This document shows, one piece after another, positions 27,146 to 36,439 of a stretch of 64,000 nt of DNA. The position numbers and the translations under genes are program-made. The stretch is from Aliiroseovarius pelagivivens (lineage in GTDB: Bacteria > Pseudomonadota > Alphaproteobacteria > Rhodobacterales > Rhodobacteraceae), in assembly GCF_900302485.1 (NCBI RefSeq), contig NZ_OMOI01000001.1, positions 2,108,001-2,172,000 on the forward strand. Reading direction: 5' to 3'. The notes under the pieces are model-generated. The model worked only from the letters and a program-made list of their open reading frames with translations. It was not told the DNA's origin and searched no databases. Position 1 is the stretch's first letter. Every line of letters begins with the position of its first letter.

Positions 27146-28261
27146 ATGAATACCGATAATCTTGAGATTTTCCTTGTCGCCCCCCCCGGTTTGGAGCCGG
27201 TCTTGGCGGACGAGGCCCGCGCAGCTGGCTTTCCCACACCCACGGTCAGCCCCGGCGGCGTCACGACGCGTGGTAACTGGTCCGAGGTCTGGCGCGCCAA
27301 CCTGACGTTGCGCGGCGCGACCCGCGTACTTGTCCGACTGGGCGAGTTTCGCGCGTTCCATATGGCACAGCTTGATAAACGTGCACGCAAGTTTCCGTGG
27401 GGCGACGTTCTGCGCCCTGACGAACCCGTACGCGTCGAGGCCGTCTGCAAACGCTCGAAGATTTATCACCACAAAGGTGCTGCCCAGCGGGTCGAACGCG
27501 CGATTTCCGAAACTCTCGGCGCACCGATCAGCAAAGATGCAGCGTTGGTGATTAAAGTTCGGATCGACGACAACCTTGTGACCATCAGTTTGGACAGCTC
27601 GGGCGAAAGCCTGCACAAGCGCGGCCACAAAACTGCGACCGGCAAGGCGCCGATGCGCGAGAATTTGGCGGCGTTGTTCCTGCGTGCCGCAGGCTTTGAC
27701 GGGGAAACGCCGGTTCTGGACCCAATGTGCGGATCGGGTACTTTTTTGATTGAGGCCGCAGAGATGTCGGCTGGAATTCTGCCAGGTCGTGATCGCAGCT
27801 TTGCCTTTGAAAAGCTTGCAAGCTTTGATGCTAGAGCTTTTCAGAACTTGAAAGGTTCAGATGCACCAGGTTTGCCGGAAAATGTTCGTTTTTTCGGGTC
27901 CGACCGGAATGCCGGTGCCATTGCCAACAGCCGAAAGAATGCCGAAAGCGCCGGTGTGGCGGCCGTATGTCAGTTCACCGAAGCATCGATCAGCGACATT
28001 GAACGTCCCGACACCGAACCCGGCCTGATCATCGTGAACCCGCCTTACGGGGCGCGGATCGGCAACAAGAAACTGCTCTTCGCGCTCTATGGCACGATGG
28101 GCAAAGTATTTCTGGAGCGGTTCAAAGGGTGGCGCGTGGCGATCATTACCTCGGATGGTGGATTGGCCAAGGCGACGGGCCTGCCGTTTCTGCCCCCCGG
28201 CCCCCCTATCGATCATGGCGGGACCAAGGTGAAGCTGTACCAAACTGCACCGCTTCGATGA
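27146..28261 (+). CDS. RlmL-like THUMP-domain RNA guanine-N2 methyltransferase
   Basis: A 371-residue methyltransferase with an N-terminal THUMP domain (about 1-155) for RNA binding and a C-terminal SAM-dependent domain. Motif I is DPMCGSGTFLIEA and the catalytic motif IV is NPPYG. This matches the N-terminal half of E. coli RlmL, which makes m2G2445 in 23S rRNA. The start at 27146 is where homology begins (MNTDNLEIFLVAPPGLE); a longer frame overlaps DUF1285. The gene ends directly at a strong terminator. Confidence 0.87.
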   Translation: MNTDNLEIFLVAPPGLEPVLADEARAAGFPTPTVSPGGVTTRGNWSEVWRANLTLRGATRVLVRLGEFRAFHMAQLDKRARKFPWGDVLRPDEPVRVEAVCKRSKIYHHKGAAQRVERAISETLGAPISKDAALVIKVRIDDNLVTISLDSSGESLHKRGHKTATGKAPMRENLAALFLRAAGFDGETPVLDPMCGSGTFLIEAAEMSAGILPGRDRSFAFEKLASFDARAFQNLKGSDAPGLPENVRFFGSDRNAGAIANSRKNAESAGVAAVCQFTEASISDIERPDTEPGLIIVNPPYGARIGNKKLLFALYGTMGKVFLERFKGWRVAIITSDGGLAKATGLPFLPPGPPIDHGGTKVKLYQTAPLR

Positions 28262-28293
28262 AAAAAGGCCGGGTCACCCCGGCCTTTTTTATT
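28261..28293. terminator. strong bidirectional terminator
   Basis: A 13-bp perfect stem (AAAAAAGGCCGGG / CCCGGCCTTTTTT) with loop TCAC, flanked by A and T tracts on both sides. It serves the methyltransferase gene and the convergent binding-protein gene. Confidence 0.92.
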
Positions 28294-28306
28294 TATGAAG
28301 GCCTGA

Positions 28307-29083
28307 TTACTTCAGGCCCCATTTCGCAGCAGTTTCGTCGAAGAAACCCTTTTCCTGCTTCAGCTTGATCCAGCTGTTTACATAGTTGATCCAGACCTGA
28401 TCGTTCTGCGGCAACAGCATCGCAATCGGGGTCGGTGCACGCGGCGTGGCCACCGGAATGGCTGTCACTTGCGGGAACTTCTGTGTCAGCGTCGCCCCTT
28501 CGATGTTCGAGGTGATGAAGACATCTGCACGGCCCGAGAGTACTTCTTGATAGCCACGCGCCGGGGCCTCAACCACCTTGATATCCGCGTCCGGGAACCA
28601 CTCTTTCACCATCTTCTCAAACGACGTGCCCAGCGTGGTCGCCACTTTCACTTCAGGCTTGTTGATTGCATCCCAGCCATCAAAGCCAGCCAACTTGTCG
28701 TTCGTGGTAAACGGCATGATCTGGACCGAGATATACGGGTCCGAATACCCAGCAACTTTCATCCGCGAGGGCGAGATCGAGGCAGACCCCGTCATATGAT
28801 AGTTCCCGGCAACAATGCCATTCACCAGCGTTTTCCAGTCGGTCGGTACGAACTCCAGTTCAACATCAAGGTCTTTGGCAAGTTCGGTCATGACGTCGAT
28901 GTCATACCCCTTATAGCTCTCGGTCGCCGGATCACGCACCGACATCGGGTTCCAATCACCCGTCGTCCCCACCTTCAGAACTCCGCCCGAAAGGACTTCG
29001 TTCAACGCGGATTGTGCCGAGGCGGCGCCGGTCAGTGTTGTCAAAGCCAGCAGCCCTGCACCGAGAGTTCTCAAAAAGTTCAT
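28307..29083 (-). CDS. amino-acid ABC transporter periplasmic binding protein
   Basis: A 258-residue secreted protein of SBP family 3 with a signal peptide (MNFLRTLGAGLLALTTLTGAASA). The mature chain starts VLSGGVLKVGTTGDWNPMSVRDP and has YKGYDIDVMTELAKDL, typical of polar amino-acid binding proteins. It also resembles PheC cyclohexadienyl dehydratase, which has the same fold, so a dehydratase role is a weak alternative. The divergent ATPase and permease genes favour transport. GTG at 29086 immediately precedes the chosen ATG. The ligand is unknown. Confidence 0.85.
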   Translation of the reverse strand: MNFLRTLGAGLLALTTLTGAASAQSALNEVLSGGVLKVGTTGDWNPMSVRDPATESYKGYDIDVMTELAKDLDVELEFVPTDWKTLVNGIVAGNYHMTGSASISPSRMKVAGYSDPYISVQIMPFTTNDKLAGFDGWDAINKPEVKVATTLGTSFEKMVKEWFPDADIKVVEAPARGYQEVLSGRADVFITSNIEGATLTQKFPQVTAIPVATPRAPTPIAMLLPQNDQVWINYVNSWIKLKQEKGFFDETAAKWGLK

Positions 29084-29210
29084 CACACCTTGTCCTTTTG
29101 GTGGTTATAAATACGAGTTTTCATTCATATAGATTACGGGATCGTATCCGGAATGGATCATCGGTCACAATGAGTTGAACAAAAAACAGCGCGTGGAACA
29201 AGTGCAGAAC

Positions 29211-29939
29211 ATGAAACAGACAAACATCGCTGTTCAGATGACGGGCGTCTCAAAATGGTATGACGACTTTCAGGTGCTGCGGGATATTTCACTGACCGTT
29301 GATGTCGGCGAGAAACTGGTTATTTGCGGTCCGTCCGGATCCGGAAAATCTACTGTTGTGCGTTTGCTTGCCGGGTTGGAAGCTCATCAGGAAGGCGATA
29401 TCCACTTGCAGGGTGGAACGATGAACGCGCAGAAGCCTGGCGATATTGGTATGGTGTTTCAAAGCTTTAACCTGTTTCCACATCTATCGGTTCTGGATAA
29501 TCTGACGCTTGGACCGGTGAAGGCACTTGGCTTGTCACGCGCCAAGGCCGAGGACCGCGCACGGCGGTATCTGGATCGGGTACGCATCCCAGAACAGGCC
29601 GATAAACGCCCATCCCAACTGTCTGGCGGCCAGCAACAGCGTGTCGCCATCGCACGTGCTTTGTGCATGGAACCCAAGCTAATGCTGTTCGACGAACCGA
29701 CATCTGCGCTGGATCCCGAGATGATTGCAGAAGTCTTGGAGGTCATGGAGGATCTGGCCGCCGATGGAATGACGATGATCTGTGTAACGCACGAGATGGG
29801 CTTCGCGCGGCGCGTCGCGGATCGGATTGCCTTTATGGACGGGGGCGAGATCGTCGAGGTAGGGGCGCCAGAGCAGGTGTTTAAAGCACCCAAATCTGAA
29901 CGTTTCGCACTTTTCTTAGACAAAATTCTTAAGCATTGA
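29211..29939 (+). CDS. amino-acid ABC transporter ATP-binding protein (GlnQ-type)
   Basis: A 242-residue ATPase of the polar amino-acid family. Walker A is GPSGSGKS, the Q-loop is [17 protein letters not shown], the signature LSGGQQQR, Walker [16 protein letters not shown], and the H-loop [10 protein letters not shown]. The ATG at 29211 gives the normal family length; an upstream TTG at 29175 is possible. It is divergent from the binding-protein gene across about 125 bases and is followed after 10 bases by the permease. Confidence 0.92.
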   Translation: MKQTNIAVQMTGVSKWYDDFQVLRDISLTVDVGEKLVICGPSGSGKSTVVRLLAGLEAHQEGDIHLQGGTMNAQKPGDIGMVFQSFNLFPHLSVLDNLTLGPVKALGLSRAKAEDRARRYLDRVRIPEQADKRPSQLSGGQQQRVAIARALCMEPKLMLFDEPTSALDPEMIAEVLEVMEDLAADGMTMICVTHEMGFARRVADRIAFMDGGEIVEVGAPEQVFKAPKSERFALFLDKILKH

Positions 29940-29949
29940 GGGGGCTGAT

Positions 29950-30717
29950 ATGACTTTTCGAACAATCGCTCTTCTCGCGCCGATCTTACTTCTATCCGCC
30001 TGCTCGGCTGCGCCCGGAACGTGGGGCTGGTATATTCTTGATCCCACAACAGACACCGGATGGACCAATATCCGCTTTCTGATGCGAGGATTTACGTCGA
30101 CCATCCAAGTTTCGCTTCTGGCGGCGGTGGCGTCGATCATTATCGGGCTTCTGGTGGCGCTTCCCGCCTTTGCGCAGAACCGCTGGTTGCGCCTTCCCAA
30201 TAGAATCTATGTCGAGTTCATCCGTGCAATCCCGCTGTTGCCGATGCTGTTTTGGGTCTTTTACGGCTTGCCTGTCGTGATGCGCGGTATGGGGATCAGT
30301 ATCTCGATCGACCCATTCTGGGGGGCTGTGATCACTCTGGCCTTGTCTGACAGCGCCTTCACCGCCGAGATCTTCCGTGCGGGTATTCAGGCTGTCCCCC
30401 GCGGTCAGGCCGAGGCCGCCCAGACCATCGGACTGAGCCGTGCCAAGGCAATGCGTTATGTCATCCTGCCGCAAGCGGTACGGCGCATCCTGCCGCCGCT
30501 GGCCAACCAGTTCATCTACATCGTGAAAATGTCGGCCTTTGCATCCGTCATCGGGATGCAGGAACTGACCCGGCGCGCGAACGAACTTGTGGTGACGGAA
30601 TACCGTCCGCTCGAGATCTATACGCTGTTGATCCTAGAATATCTGGTGCTGGTCCTGATCATCTCGGCCGGTGTGCGCTGGCTGGAACGACGCATGGGGG
30701 CGGATGAAAGCCGCTAG
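29950..30717 (+). CDS. amino-acid ABC transporter permease with lipoprotein-like N-terminus
   Basis: A 255-residue permease of the HisM/GlnP family. The core has TTIQ-like FTSTIQVSLLAAVASIIIG, FIRAIPLLPMLFWVFYGLP, and the EAA loop EAAQTIGLSRAKAMRYVILPQA. It is unusual in opening with what reads as a lipoprotein signal peptide, ending in the lipobox L15-S16-A17-C18, followed by a short linker (SAAPGTWGW) before the usual first helix. Only one permease gene is present, so the transporter is probably a homodimer in the membrane. Confidence 0.87.
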   Translation: MTFRTIALLAPILLLSACSAAPGTWGWYILDPTTDTGWTNIRFLMRGFTSTIQVSLLAAVASIIIGLLVALPAFAQNRWLRLPNRIYVEFIRAIPLLPMLFWVFYGLPVVMRGMGISISIDPFWGAVITLALSDSAFTAEIFRAGIQAVPRGQAEAAQTIGLSRAKAMRYVILPQAVRRILPPLANQFIYIVKMSAFASVIGMQELTRRANELVVTEYRPLEIYTLLILEYLVLVLIISAGVRWLERRMGADESR

Positions 30718-30726
30718 CCCCGTGCG

Positions 30727-32142
30727 TTAATTCAGGTCTTCCAACAAACGCTTGTGCTTTTTCGCCTCGGCAATCGCGCCGCCCAGTGTCTCGATCCCCT
30801 TGGAATGCAGCATAGCGAGCATCTTGCACAGAACTTCGGCGGTCGCATGGGCGTCGCCAAGCGCCGTGTGGCGCAGCTCGGGCGGGATCACCACGCCAAG
30901 ACGGTCACAGAGCGCGTCCAGCGTATGCACCTCGGTCGTGCCGTATAGAACAGCAGACAGAAGAACCGTATCCAGAATGGGATGGGTCCAATCCACACCA
31001 CAGTCATCCGCGTGACGACGCAGGAACGCCATGTCGAACGGCGCATTGTGGGCCACCAGAACAGCCCCGCGCGAGAAATCATGCAAGGTCTTGCCAGCTT
31101 CGCGAATGGTCGGTTTCCCTGCCACCATCATATCGGACACATGATGCACCTTGGTCGAGGCCGGCGGGATCGGCATTTCAGGATCAACAAGCTGGTCGAT
31201 CACTTCGCCGGGGACGATCTTTTCTTTCACCACGCGTACCGCGCCGATTTGAACAATCTCGTCCTTGTGCGGCAAAAGCCCCGTGGTTTCCGTGTCAAAC
31301 ACCACATAGATCAGATCACGCAGGCTCATCTGCATCAAATCATCGGTGGCCTGCCCCTCCATCAGGTCGAAATCGAACACAACCGGGCGCCCTTCGTCGG
31401 GCGCGATGGTGGTATGGGCCTCGTCGATCATCAGCAGATAGCCTTCGCCCGGCGCAAGGGGTTTCAGACGAGCATCGAACTCGAGCCCATTGGCTGCAGA
31501 CAAATCAGAAAAGCTTTGCTCCAACCCCGACGAAATCATTTTCTCATACGCCGCCATAAACGGACCGCGTTGGAAATAGTCGAAGATCGAGGCATTCAGG
31601 CGGGCGGGACTGACTTGTGACAGAACCGAAGCTGCCTGTTGGTCATACAAAACGATTTGATGGGCCGGGTTGATCAGCACCATAGCGACCGGGATCTCAG
31701 ACAAAAGCGCGGTCAGACGCGCCTTGTCGTCGGACAGGCGCCGGGTTTCGGCCGCGACAATGCTGGCCTGATCCATGGTGGACTTCATCAACTGCTCGGA
31801 AACTGCTTCCGCAGCAGGTGCCAGATCGCCCAGAAAACGCGCGCTATGGGTATCTACGCCACCGCTTCCCGCGTGGGCCCGTGACCGCAAACCTGATGCC
31901 AGACGCTCAATCGGGCGCGCGACGTTTTCGTCAAACAGGAACCACACGCCAGCAACCAGCGCCAACAGACCAAAACTGGACAAAACCCCCGCAAACACAA
32001 AGCCCGAGACGATGTCTTCCGGCGTGGCACGCCCGGCACCCACCAGAAGCGCCCCAATGACCAACAGCACTGCGGCCGCGCCCAAAAAGGCAAAGAACAG
32101 GAATATCCGAAAGCGCAAAGACAGTTTCGTCAGGATTTGCAT
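30727..32142 (-). CDS. membrane-anchored HAMP/PAS-like protein with DnaQ-type 3'-5' exonuclease domain
   Basis: A 471-residue protein with two N-terminal helices (about 13-35 and 45-70), a HAMP-like stretch (DENVARPIERLASGL), a coiled segment, a PAS-like domain (about 145-240), and a C-terminal DEDD exonuclease related to the DNA polymerase III epsilon subunit. Catalytic residues are complete: D283 and E285 in VFDTETTGL, D370 in AHNAPFDMAFL, H425 and D430 in HTALGDAHATA. It starts at TAATG overlap with the upstream gene, with GGAGG before it. The architecture resembles a sensor kinase with a nuclease output, co-encoded with acetate-uptake genes; substrate unknown. Confidence 0.85.
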   Translation of the reverse strand: MQILTKLSLRFRIFLFFAFLGAAAVLLVIGALLVGAGRATPEDIVSGFVFAGVLSSFGLLALVAGVWFLFDENVARPIERLASGLRSRAHAGSGGVDTHSARFLGDLAPAAEAVSEQLMKSTMDQASIVAAETRRLSDDKARLTALLSEIPVAMVLINPAHQIVLYDQQAASVLSQVSPARLNASIFDYFQRGPFMAAYEKMISSGLEQSFSDLSAANGLEFDARLKPLAPGEGYLLMIDEAHTTIAPDEGRPVVFDFDLMEGQATDDLMQMSLRDLIYVVFDTETTGLLPHKDEIVQIGAVRVVKEKIVPGEVIDQLVDPEMPIPPASTKVHHVSDMMVAGKPTIREAGKTLHDFSRGAVLVAHNAPFDMAFLRRHADDCGVDWTHPILDTVLLSAVLYGTTEVHTLDALCDRLGVVIPPELRHTALGDAHATAEVLCKMLAMLHSKGIETLGGAIAEAKKHKRLLEDLN

Positions 32143-32669
32143 TAAGATCCCTCCAGATTACAGATTGCTGTGACCAGCGGATCCCCCTCACCCGGCGCGA
32201 ACCAGTCGATTCCGCTAATATCTCCACCAGCGTTGAAAGACACGCCGTCGATCAAAGGGGCACGCCTGCCCGTGGCACAGTCCGCCAACACCACCATCTT
32301 TTCGGGCGCTGACCAGCGGCCCAGAAAATAGGTATCAACCATGCGCAGGGCTGGTTTGTCATCGTGGGTCCGCAGTGACGGTTCATCCACGGCGATGAAC
32401 CGTTCAACGAATGGATTGATATAGGTCCACGGACGATAGAAGGATTGGTTTTCAACCGTTTGGACGATCTTGAACCCTTCGGGCAAGGTTTGCTGCGTCC
32501 GATCATACCAGCCATATTCGTTCGCAGCCGTGGCAACGATCATGGCCAAGGCCGCCCCTGCCGGCATCGCCCATTTCGGCATGCGACCCCGTGTCAGTTT
32601 GTTCAGTAGAAGTGCGACCCCTGCCCCTGCAAAGCCTGCAACAAGTGTCGCTACCATTTCAAAGAACAT
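32142..32669 (-). CDS. membrane protein of unknown function in the acetate-uptake cluster
   Basis: A 175-residue protein with two N-terminal helices (about 4-22 and 32-48) and a soluble domain outside the membrane containing one pair of cysteines (VLADCATGRR...AICNLEGS). I do not recognise a named family. It lies between the DUF294 protein and the exonuclease, and its stop overlaps the exonuclease start, so the three are very likely co-translated and may form one complex. Confidence 0.7.
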   Translation of the reverse strand: MFFEMVATLVAGFAGAGVALLLNKLTRGRMPKWAMPAGAALAMIVATAANEYGWYDRTQQTLPEGFKIVQTVENQSFYRPWTYINPFVERFIAVDEPSLRTHDDKPALRMVDTYFLGRWSAPEKMVVLADCATGRRAPLIDGVSFNAGGDISGIDWFAPGEGDPLVTAICNLEGS

Positions 32670-32696
32670 GCTTTTCTCCCGTATTGCGCACGCGCA

Positions 32697-34532
32697 TTAT
32701 CCCAGCATTCCACGGCCATGCCCGATGGCGCTTTGCATGGATTTTACCACCACGAACGCATCGCGTAGGTGACTGCGTTCGAACTCGGACAGATCCGAGG
32801 GCGACAGATAGTTGTCCGGCTTACCGCCAGCTTTGACTTCGGCGACCTGATGCTCCAGACGCGTGTCGGCAATCAGGTCATAAGCATCCAATAGATCCTG
32901 CCCACCCGATTGGCTCAGCCCACCTGCGTGGATCGCAGCCTCGAGCCGAGCGCGAGTGTTCGCTTCTTTCAGCTCACCTTGAAGCGCATAGACACGACCC
33001 AGATCGACGATGGGCACAACACCGTTATGTTTCATATCCAGCTGGTTCTTGTGCTCGCCCGAACGGATGGTTGCGAACCCGCGCAGAAGACCAAGGGGCG
33101 GCGTGTGCTTCAGCGAATTCGACACCATATGCGCCACGAAAATCGAGTTCTTAGCTGCCAACGCCAGCGTGTCTTTCTGCATGCCTTCGAAGAGACTTTC
33201 ATCTCCGGCAATGGCCCGCAAATCAAACATGACCGAAGCCAGCATCTGCGCTTCGGGACTTGCTTTGGCGATCCAGCCGTCGAAATAGTCTTTCCAAACC
33301 GCAAGGGGCTGACACCAACGCGGGTTTGTCGCCATCATGTCACCTGGGCAATAGAAATAACCGCAGACGTCCAGACCGTCACAGACGAACTTAGCAAGCT
33401 CGGTAAAGTATCCGTCGCGATCTGCATCAGTGACATCATCGTGCAAAATCAGACAGTTGTCCTGATCGGACACGCCGGTTTGTTCTTGACGGCCCTGTGA
33501 TCCACAGGCGGCCCAAAGGTATGGCACCGGCGCGGGGCCCAGCTTGGCCTCGCCAAGCGCAAGAAGGCGGCGGGTACAGGTGTCGGCAATGTCGGTGATC
33601 AGGCGTGTGACCACCTGATGCGGGCGCCCTCCGGCGACCAGCTGCACCAGAAGCTGTGGAATACGGGCCGTAACCTCACGCATTTCTTCAGGCGTTTCGG
33701 CCTGCGCAATCTCGCGTACCAGTTCGGCCGAGCTGACGGCCTGAAAGCGGGTCAGATCCGTTTGGCTGACGATACCAACCAGTTTGCCGCCTTCGACGAT
33801 CGGAACATGGCCAATGCGGCGCTCCATCATCACGTGCAGCACATCCGAGCCAATGGCGGACGGGGCAAGCGTGATCGGGTTCGACGTCATGATCTGCGAC
33901 ACGGGGGTCTCTACGGGCAGCGCGACTGCCAGCACCTTGCCCGACATGTCGCGGGTGGTCAGGATACCCGTCAGGGCATCGCCGTCAGTGACACAAAGTG
34001 ACGACACGCGACGGTCGCGCATCAGGACTGCGGCCTCTTGCACCGAGGTCGTGGGCGGGCAGGTCACGGGATTGGCCGCCATCAGTGTGTCCACCTGAAT
34101 GGTCGCCAGATCTTGAGTATCCTGCTTGGAAACCCGATCCGCACGCGATCGGTCAAAGAAGCGTTTAACAGTGTCTTCGGCAGCAATCAGGGCGTGGAAT
34201 TGATCCACTGGCAGGACCAGAAGCTTTGCCTCTGTTACCGCTTGAGCCGTGGTCACGGCCTTGCCGCCCCGCAACAGCCCACGTTCGCCAAAGGAATTTC
34301 GAAGCCCCAGATGCGACATGACCGAACCGTTCTCGTCACTGACCTCGACTTCACCTTCGTAGATGATGAACACGCCGGGCAGATCATCGCCGAATGCATA
34401 GATGCTTTCGCCTGCGGACACGGCCCGCGCTTGAAGCGTCGGCACCAGTTTCTCGACTACATCGGCTGTCAGGGCGTCATAGGGGTGAACGGATTTCAGA
34501 AATCGGAAGATCTGATCTTGGCTCAGGGGCAT
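32697..34532 (-). CDS. cNMP-binding, CBS-pair and DUF294 GlnD-like nucleotidyltransferase protein
   Basis: A 611-residue regulator-like protein: an N-terminal cyclic-nucleotide-binding domain (about 10-130; GEVEVSDENG, SFGERGLL), a CBS pair (about 145-265) able to sense adenine nucleotides, then a DUF294 nucleotidyltransferase domain with GSQGRQEQTGVSDQDN (the GlnD-like G-S-x-G-R-x-E-Q and D-x-D pattern) and a C-terminal DUF294 substrate domain. No membrane helix. It could modify or sense a partner in response to AMP/ATP, which fits neighbours acs and adk. The target is unknown. Confidence 0.85.
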   Translation of the reverse strand: MPLSQDQIFRFLKSVHPYDALTADVVEKLVPTLQARAVSAGESIYAFGDDLPGVFIIYEGEVEVSDENGSVMSHLGLRNSFGERGLLRGGKAVTTAQAVTEAKLLVLPVDQFHALIAAEDTVKRFFDRSRADRVSKQDTQDLATIQVDTLMAANPVTCPPTTSVQEAAVLMRDRRVSSLCVTDGDALTGILTTRDMSGKVLAVALPVETPVSQIMTSNPITLAPSAIGSDVLHVMMERRIGHVPIVEGGKLVGIVSQTDLTRFQAVSSAELVREIAQAETPEEMREVTARIPQLLVQLVAGGRPHQVVTRLITDIADTCTRRLLALGEAKLGPAPVPYLWAACGSQGRQEQTGVSDQDNCLILHDDVTDADRDGYFTELAKFVCDGLDVCGYFYCPGDMMATNPRWCQPLAVWKDYFDGWIAKASPEAQMLASVMFDLRAIAGDESLFEGMQKDTLALAAKNSIFVAHMVSNSLKHTPPLGLLRGFATIRSGEHKNQLDMKHNGVVPIVDLGRVYALQGELKEANTRARLEAAIHAGGLSQSGGQDLLDAYDLIADTRLEHQVAEVKAGGKPDNYLSPSDLSEFERSHLRDAFVVVKSMQSAIGHGRGMLG

Positions 34533-34599
34533 ATTTAGTTGCCTTCTTCAAAAGTTAGTCCCGCCCGATATGACACCGGACGGGACAAATTTAAAAGGG

Positions 34600-34627
34600 G
34601 GCGGGTCGCCGCAGTGGGCCACCCGCC
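34600..34627 (-). terminator. partial terminator or attenuator between symporter and DUF294 genes
   Basis: A 7-bp outer stem (GGCGGGT / ACCCGCC) with a 3-bp inner stem is followed on the minus strand by CCCTTTTAAATTT. It lies in a 104-base gap within the same-direction gene run and probably reduces readthrough to the downstream genes. Confidence 0.55.
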
Positions 34628-34636
34628 AGAACCAAC

Positions 34637-36424
34637 TTAGTGATCCTGAGCCGAACCGGCGCCGCGCGGAACGCGAACCGACTCTACCAGCTCTTTGATC
34701 TCTGCCGGAAGCGGCTTGGTCATGCCCGAGACAACGTAAGCAACGGTGAAGTTGATCGCTGCGCCAATTGCGCCGAACGAGGTCGACTTAATTGTGCCCA
34801 GAAGCGGATCAGCATCGGTGAAGCTGTTGGTACCCGGAACAAAGAACCAGCCTTTGTGCAGGAAGATGTAGATCAGGGTTACAGTGATACCCGCGATCAT
34901 GCCTGCAACGGCACCAGTGTTGTTCACTTTGGTCGAGAAGATACCCATCATCAGAGCCGGGAAGATCGACGCGGCGGCCAGACCGAAGGCAAGTGCCACG
35001 GTTTGTGCTGCGAAGCCCGGAGGGTTGAGACCCAGATAGGTAGCTACAACAATTGCTACTGCCATCGCCACACGTGCCGACAGAAGTTCGCCTTTTTCCG
35101 AGATCTGCGGGTTGATCGCACCTTTGATAAGGTCGTGCGATACAGCCGACGAGATCGCCAGAAGCAGACCAGCAGCGGTTGACAGCGCAGCGGCAAGACC
35201 ACCAGCAGCAACCAGACCGATGACCCAACCCGGAAGGTTAGCAATCTCGGGGTTAGCCAGAACCAGGATGTCGCGGTTGAACTTGGTCAGCTCGTTACCG
35301 GTCCAGCCTTTTTCAGCAGCCATAGCCTGCATAGCAGTCGACTTGTCGTTGTAGTACTGGATTTTGCCGTCGCCGTTCTTGTCTTCCCAATTCAGAAGAC
35401 CAGTTTTCTGCCACGTGGCCATCCAGTCATAACGCTGCTCTTCTTCGATCTGCTGTACAGTCACAGCACCACCGTTGATGCCACCATTCGGCCACATCAT
35501 TTCCGAGATGTTCAGACGCGCCATTGCACCAACAGCCGGAGCGGTCAGGTAAAGCAGTGCGATGAACACCAGCGCCCAACCAGCGGACCAACGAGCGTCG
35601 GACACTTTGGGAACGGTGAAGAAGCGCATGATGACGTGCGGCAGACCCGCAGTACCGATCATCAGCGACAGAGTGAACAGAACCATGTTCAACGTGTCAG
35701 CATGGTGTGCTGTGTACTCGTTGAAGCCCAGTTCCGTTACGATAGCATCCAGTTTCGCCAGCAGAGGCTCACCCGAAGCAGCGTGCTCGCCGAACAGGCC
35801 CAGGGCCGGGATCGGGTTGCCAGTCAGCTGCAGCGAGATGAAGATCGCCGGGATGGTGTAGGCCATGATCAGCACAACGTACTGAGCAACCTGAGTGTAT
35901 GTAACACCCTTCATACCGCCGAAAACTGCGTAAGCGAAAACAACTGCAGCACCGATGAACAGACCGGTTGTGTTGTCCACTTCAAGGAAGCGACCAAATG
36001 CAACACCAACGCCGGTCATCTGACCAATAACGTAGGTAGTCGACGCAACGATCAGACATACAACAGCAACGATACGTGCTGTCTGGCTGTAGAAGCGGTC
36101 GCCGATGAATTCCGACACCGTGAACTTGCCGAACTTACGCAGGTAAGGCGCAAGCAGCAGTGCCAGCAGCACATAGCCGCCGGTCCAGCCCATAAGGAAC
36201 GAGCTGTTGTCGTAGCCGGTGAAGGCGATAAGGCCAGCCATCGAAATGAACGATGCAGCCGACATCCAGTCAGCAGCAGTCGCCATACCGTTGGTGACCG
36301 GGTGAACACCACGCCCAGCGGCGTAGAATTCTGATGTAGAGCCCGCACGGGCCCAGATTGCGATGCCGATGTAAAGTGCGAAGCTCGCACCCACAAACAG
36401 CAGGTTGATCGTAAACTGATCCAT
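34637..36424 (-). CDS. sodium:solute symporter, VC_2705 subfamily (acetate-type)
   Basis: A 595-residue SSS-family transporter with about 13 helices, related to the acetate permease ActP. Family features include ADWMSAASFISMAG, SEFIGDRFYS and YVIGQMTGVG. It is longer than ActP owing to an extra-membrane insertion (about 303-385) that holds an EF-hand-like loop, D348-K-N-G-D-G-K-I. The small DUF4212 subunit is encoded directly upstream, as is typical of this subfamily in marine bacteria. With acs nearby, acetate or another short organic acid is the likely substrate. Confidence 0.88.
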   Translation of the reverse strand: MDQFTINLLFVGASFALYIGIAIWARAGSTSEFYAAGRGVHPVTNGMATAADWMSAASFISMAGLIAFTGYDNSSFLMGWTGGYVLLALLLAPYLRKFGKFTVSEFIGDRFYSQTARIVAVVCLIVASTTYVIGQMTGVGVAFGRFLEVDNTTGLFIGAAVVFAYAVFGGMKGVTYTQVAQYVVLIMAYTIPAIFISLQLTGNPIPALGLFGEHAASGEPLLAKLDAIVTELGFNEYTAHHADTLNMVLFTLSLMIGTAGLPHVIMRFFTVPKVSDARWSAGWALVFIALLYLTAPAVGAMARLNISEMMWPNGGINGGAVTVQQIEEEQRYDWMATWQKTGLLNWEDKNGDGKIQYYNDKSTAMQAMAAEKGWTGNELTKFNRDILVLANPEIANLPGWVIGLVAAGGLAAALSTAAGLLLAISSAVSHDLIKGAINPQISEKGELLSARVAMAVAIVVATYLGLNPPGFAAQTVALAFGLAAASIFPALMMGIFSTKVNNTGAVAGMIAGITVTLIYIFLHKGWFFVPGTNSFTDADPLLGTIKSTSFGAIGAAINFTVAYVVSGMTKPLPAEIKELVESVRVPRGAGSAQDH

Positions 36425-36439
36425 CTGTTTCTGGCCCCT

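Noticed and set aside
28307..29083. Annotation of the binding protein as cyclohexadienyl dehydratase (PheC)
   Set aside because: Similarity reflects the shared binding-protein fold. Divergent ATPase and permease genes make a transport role more likely.
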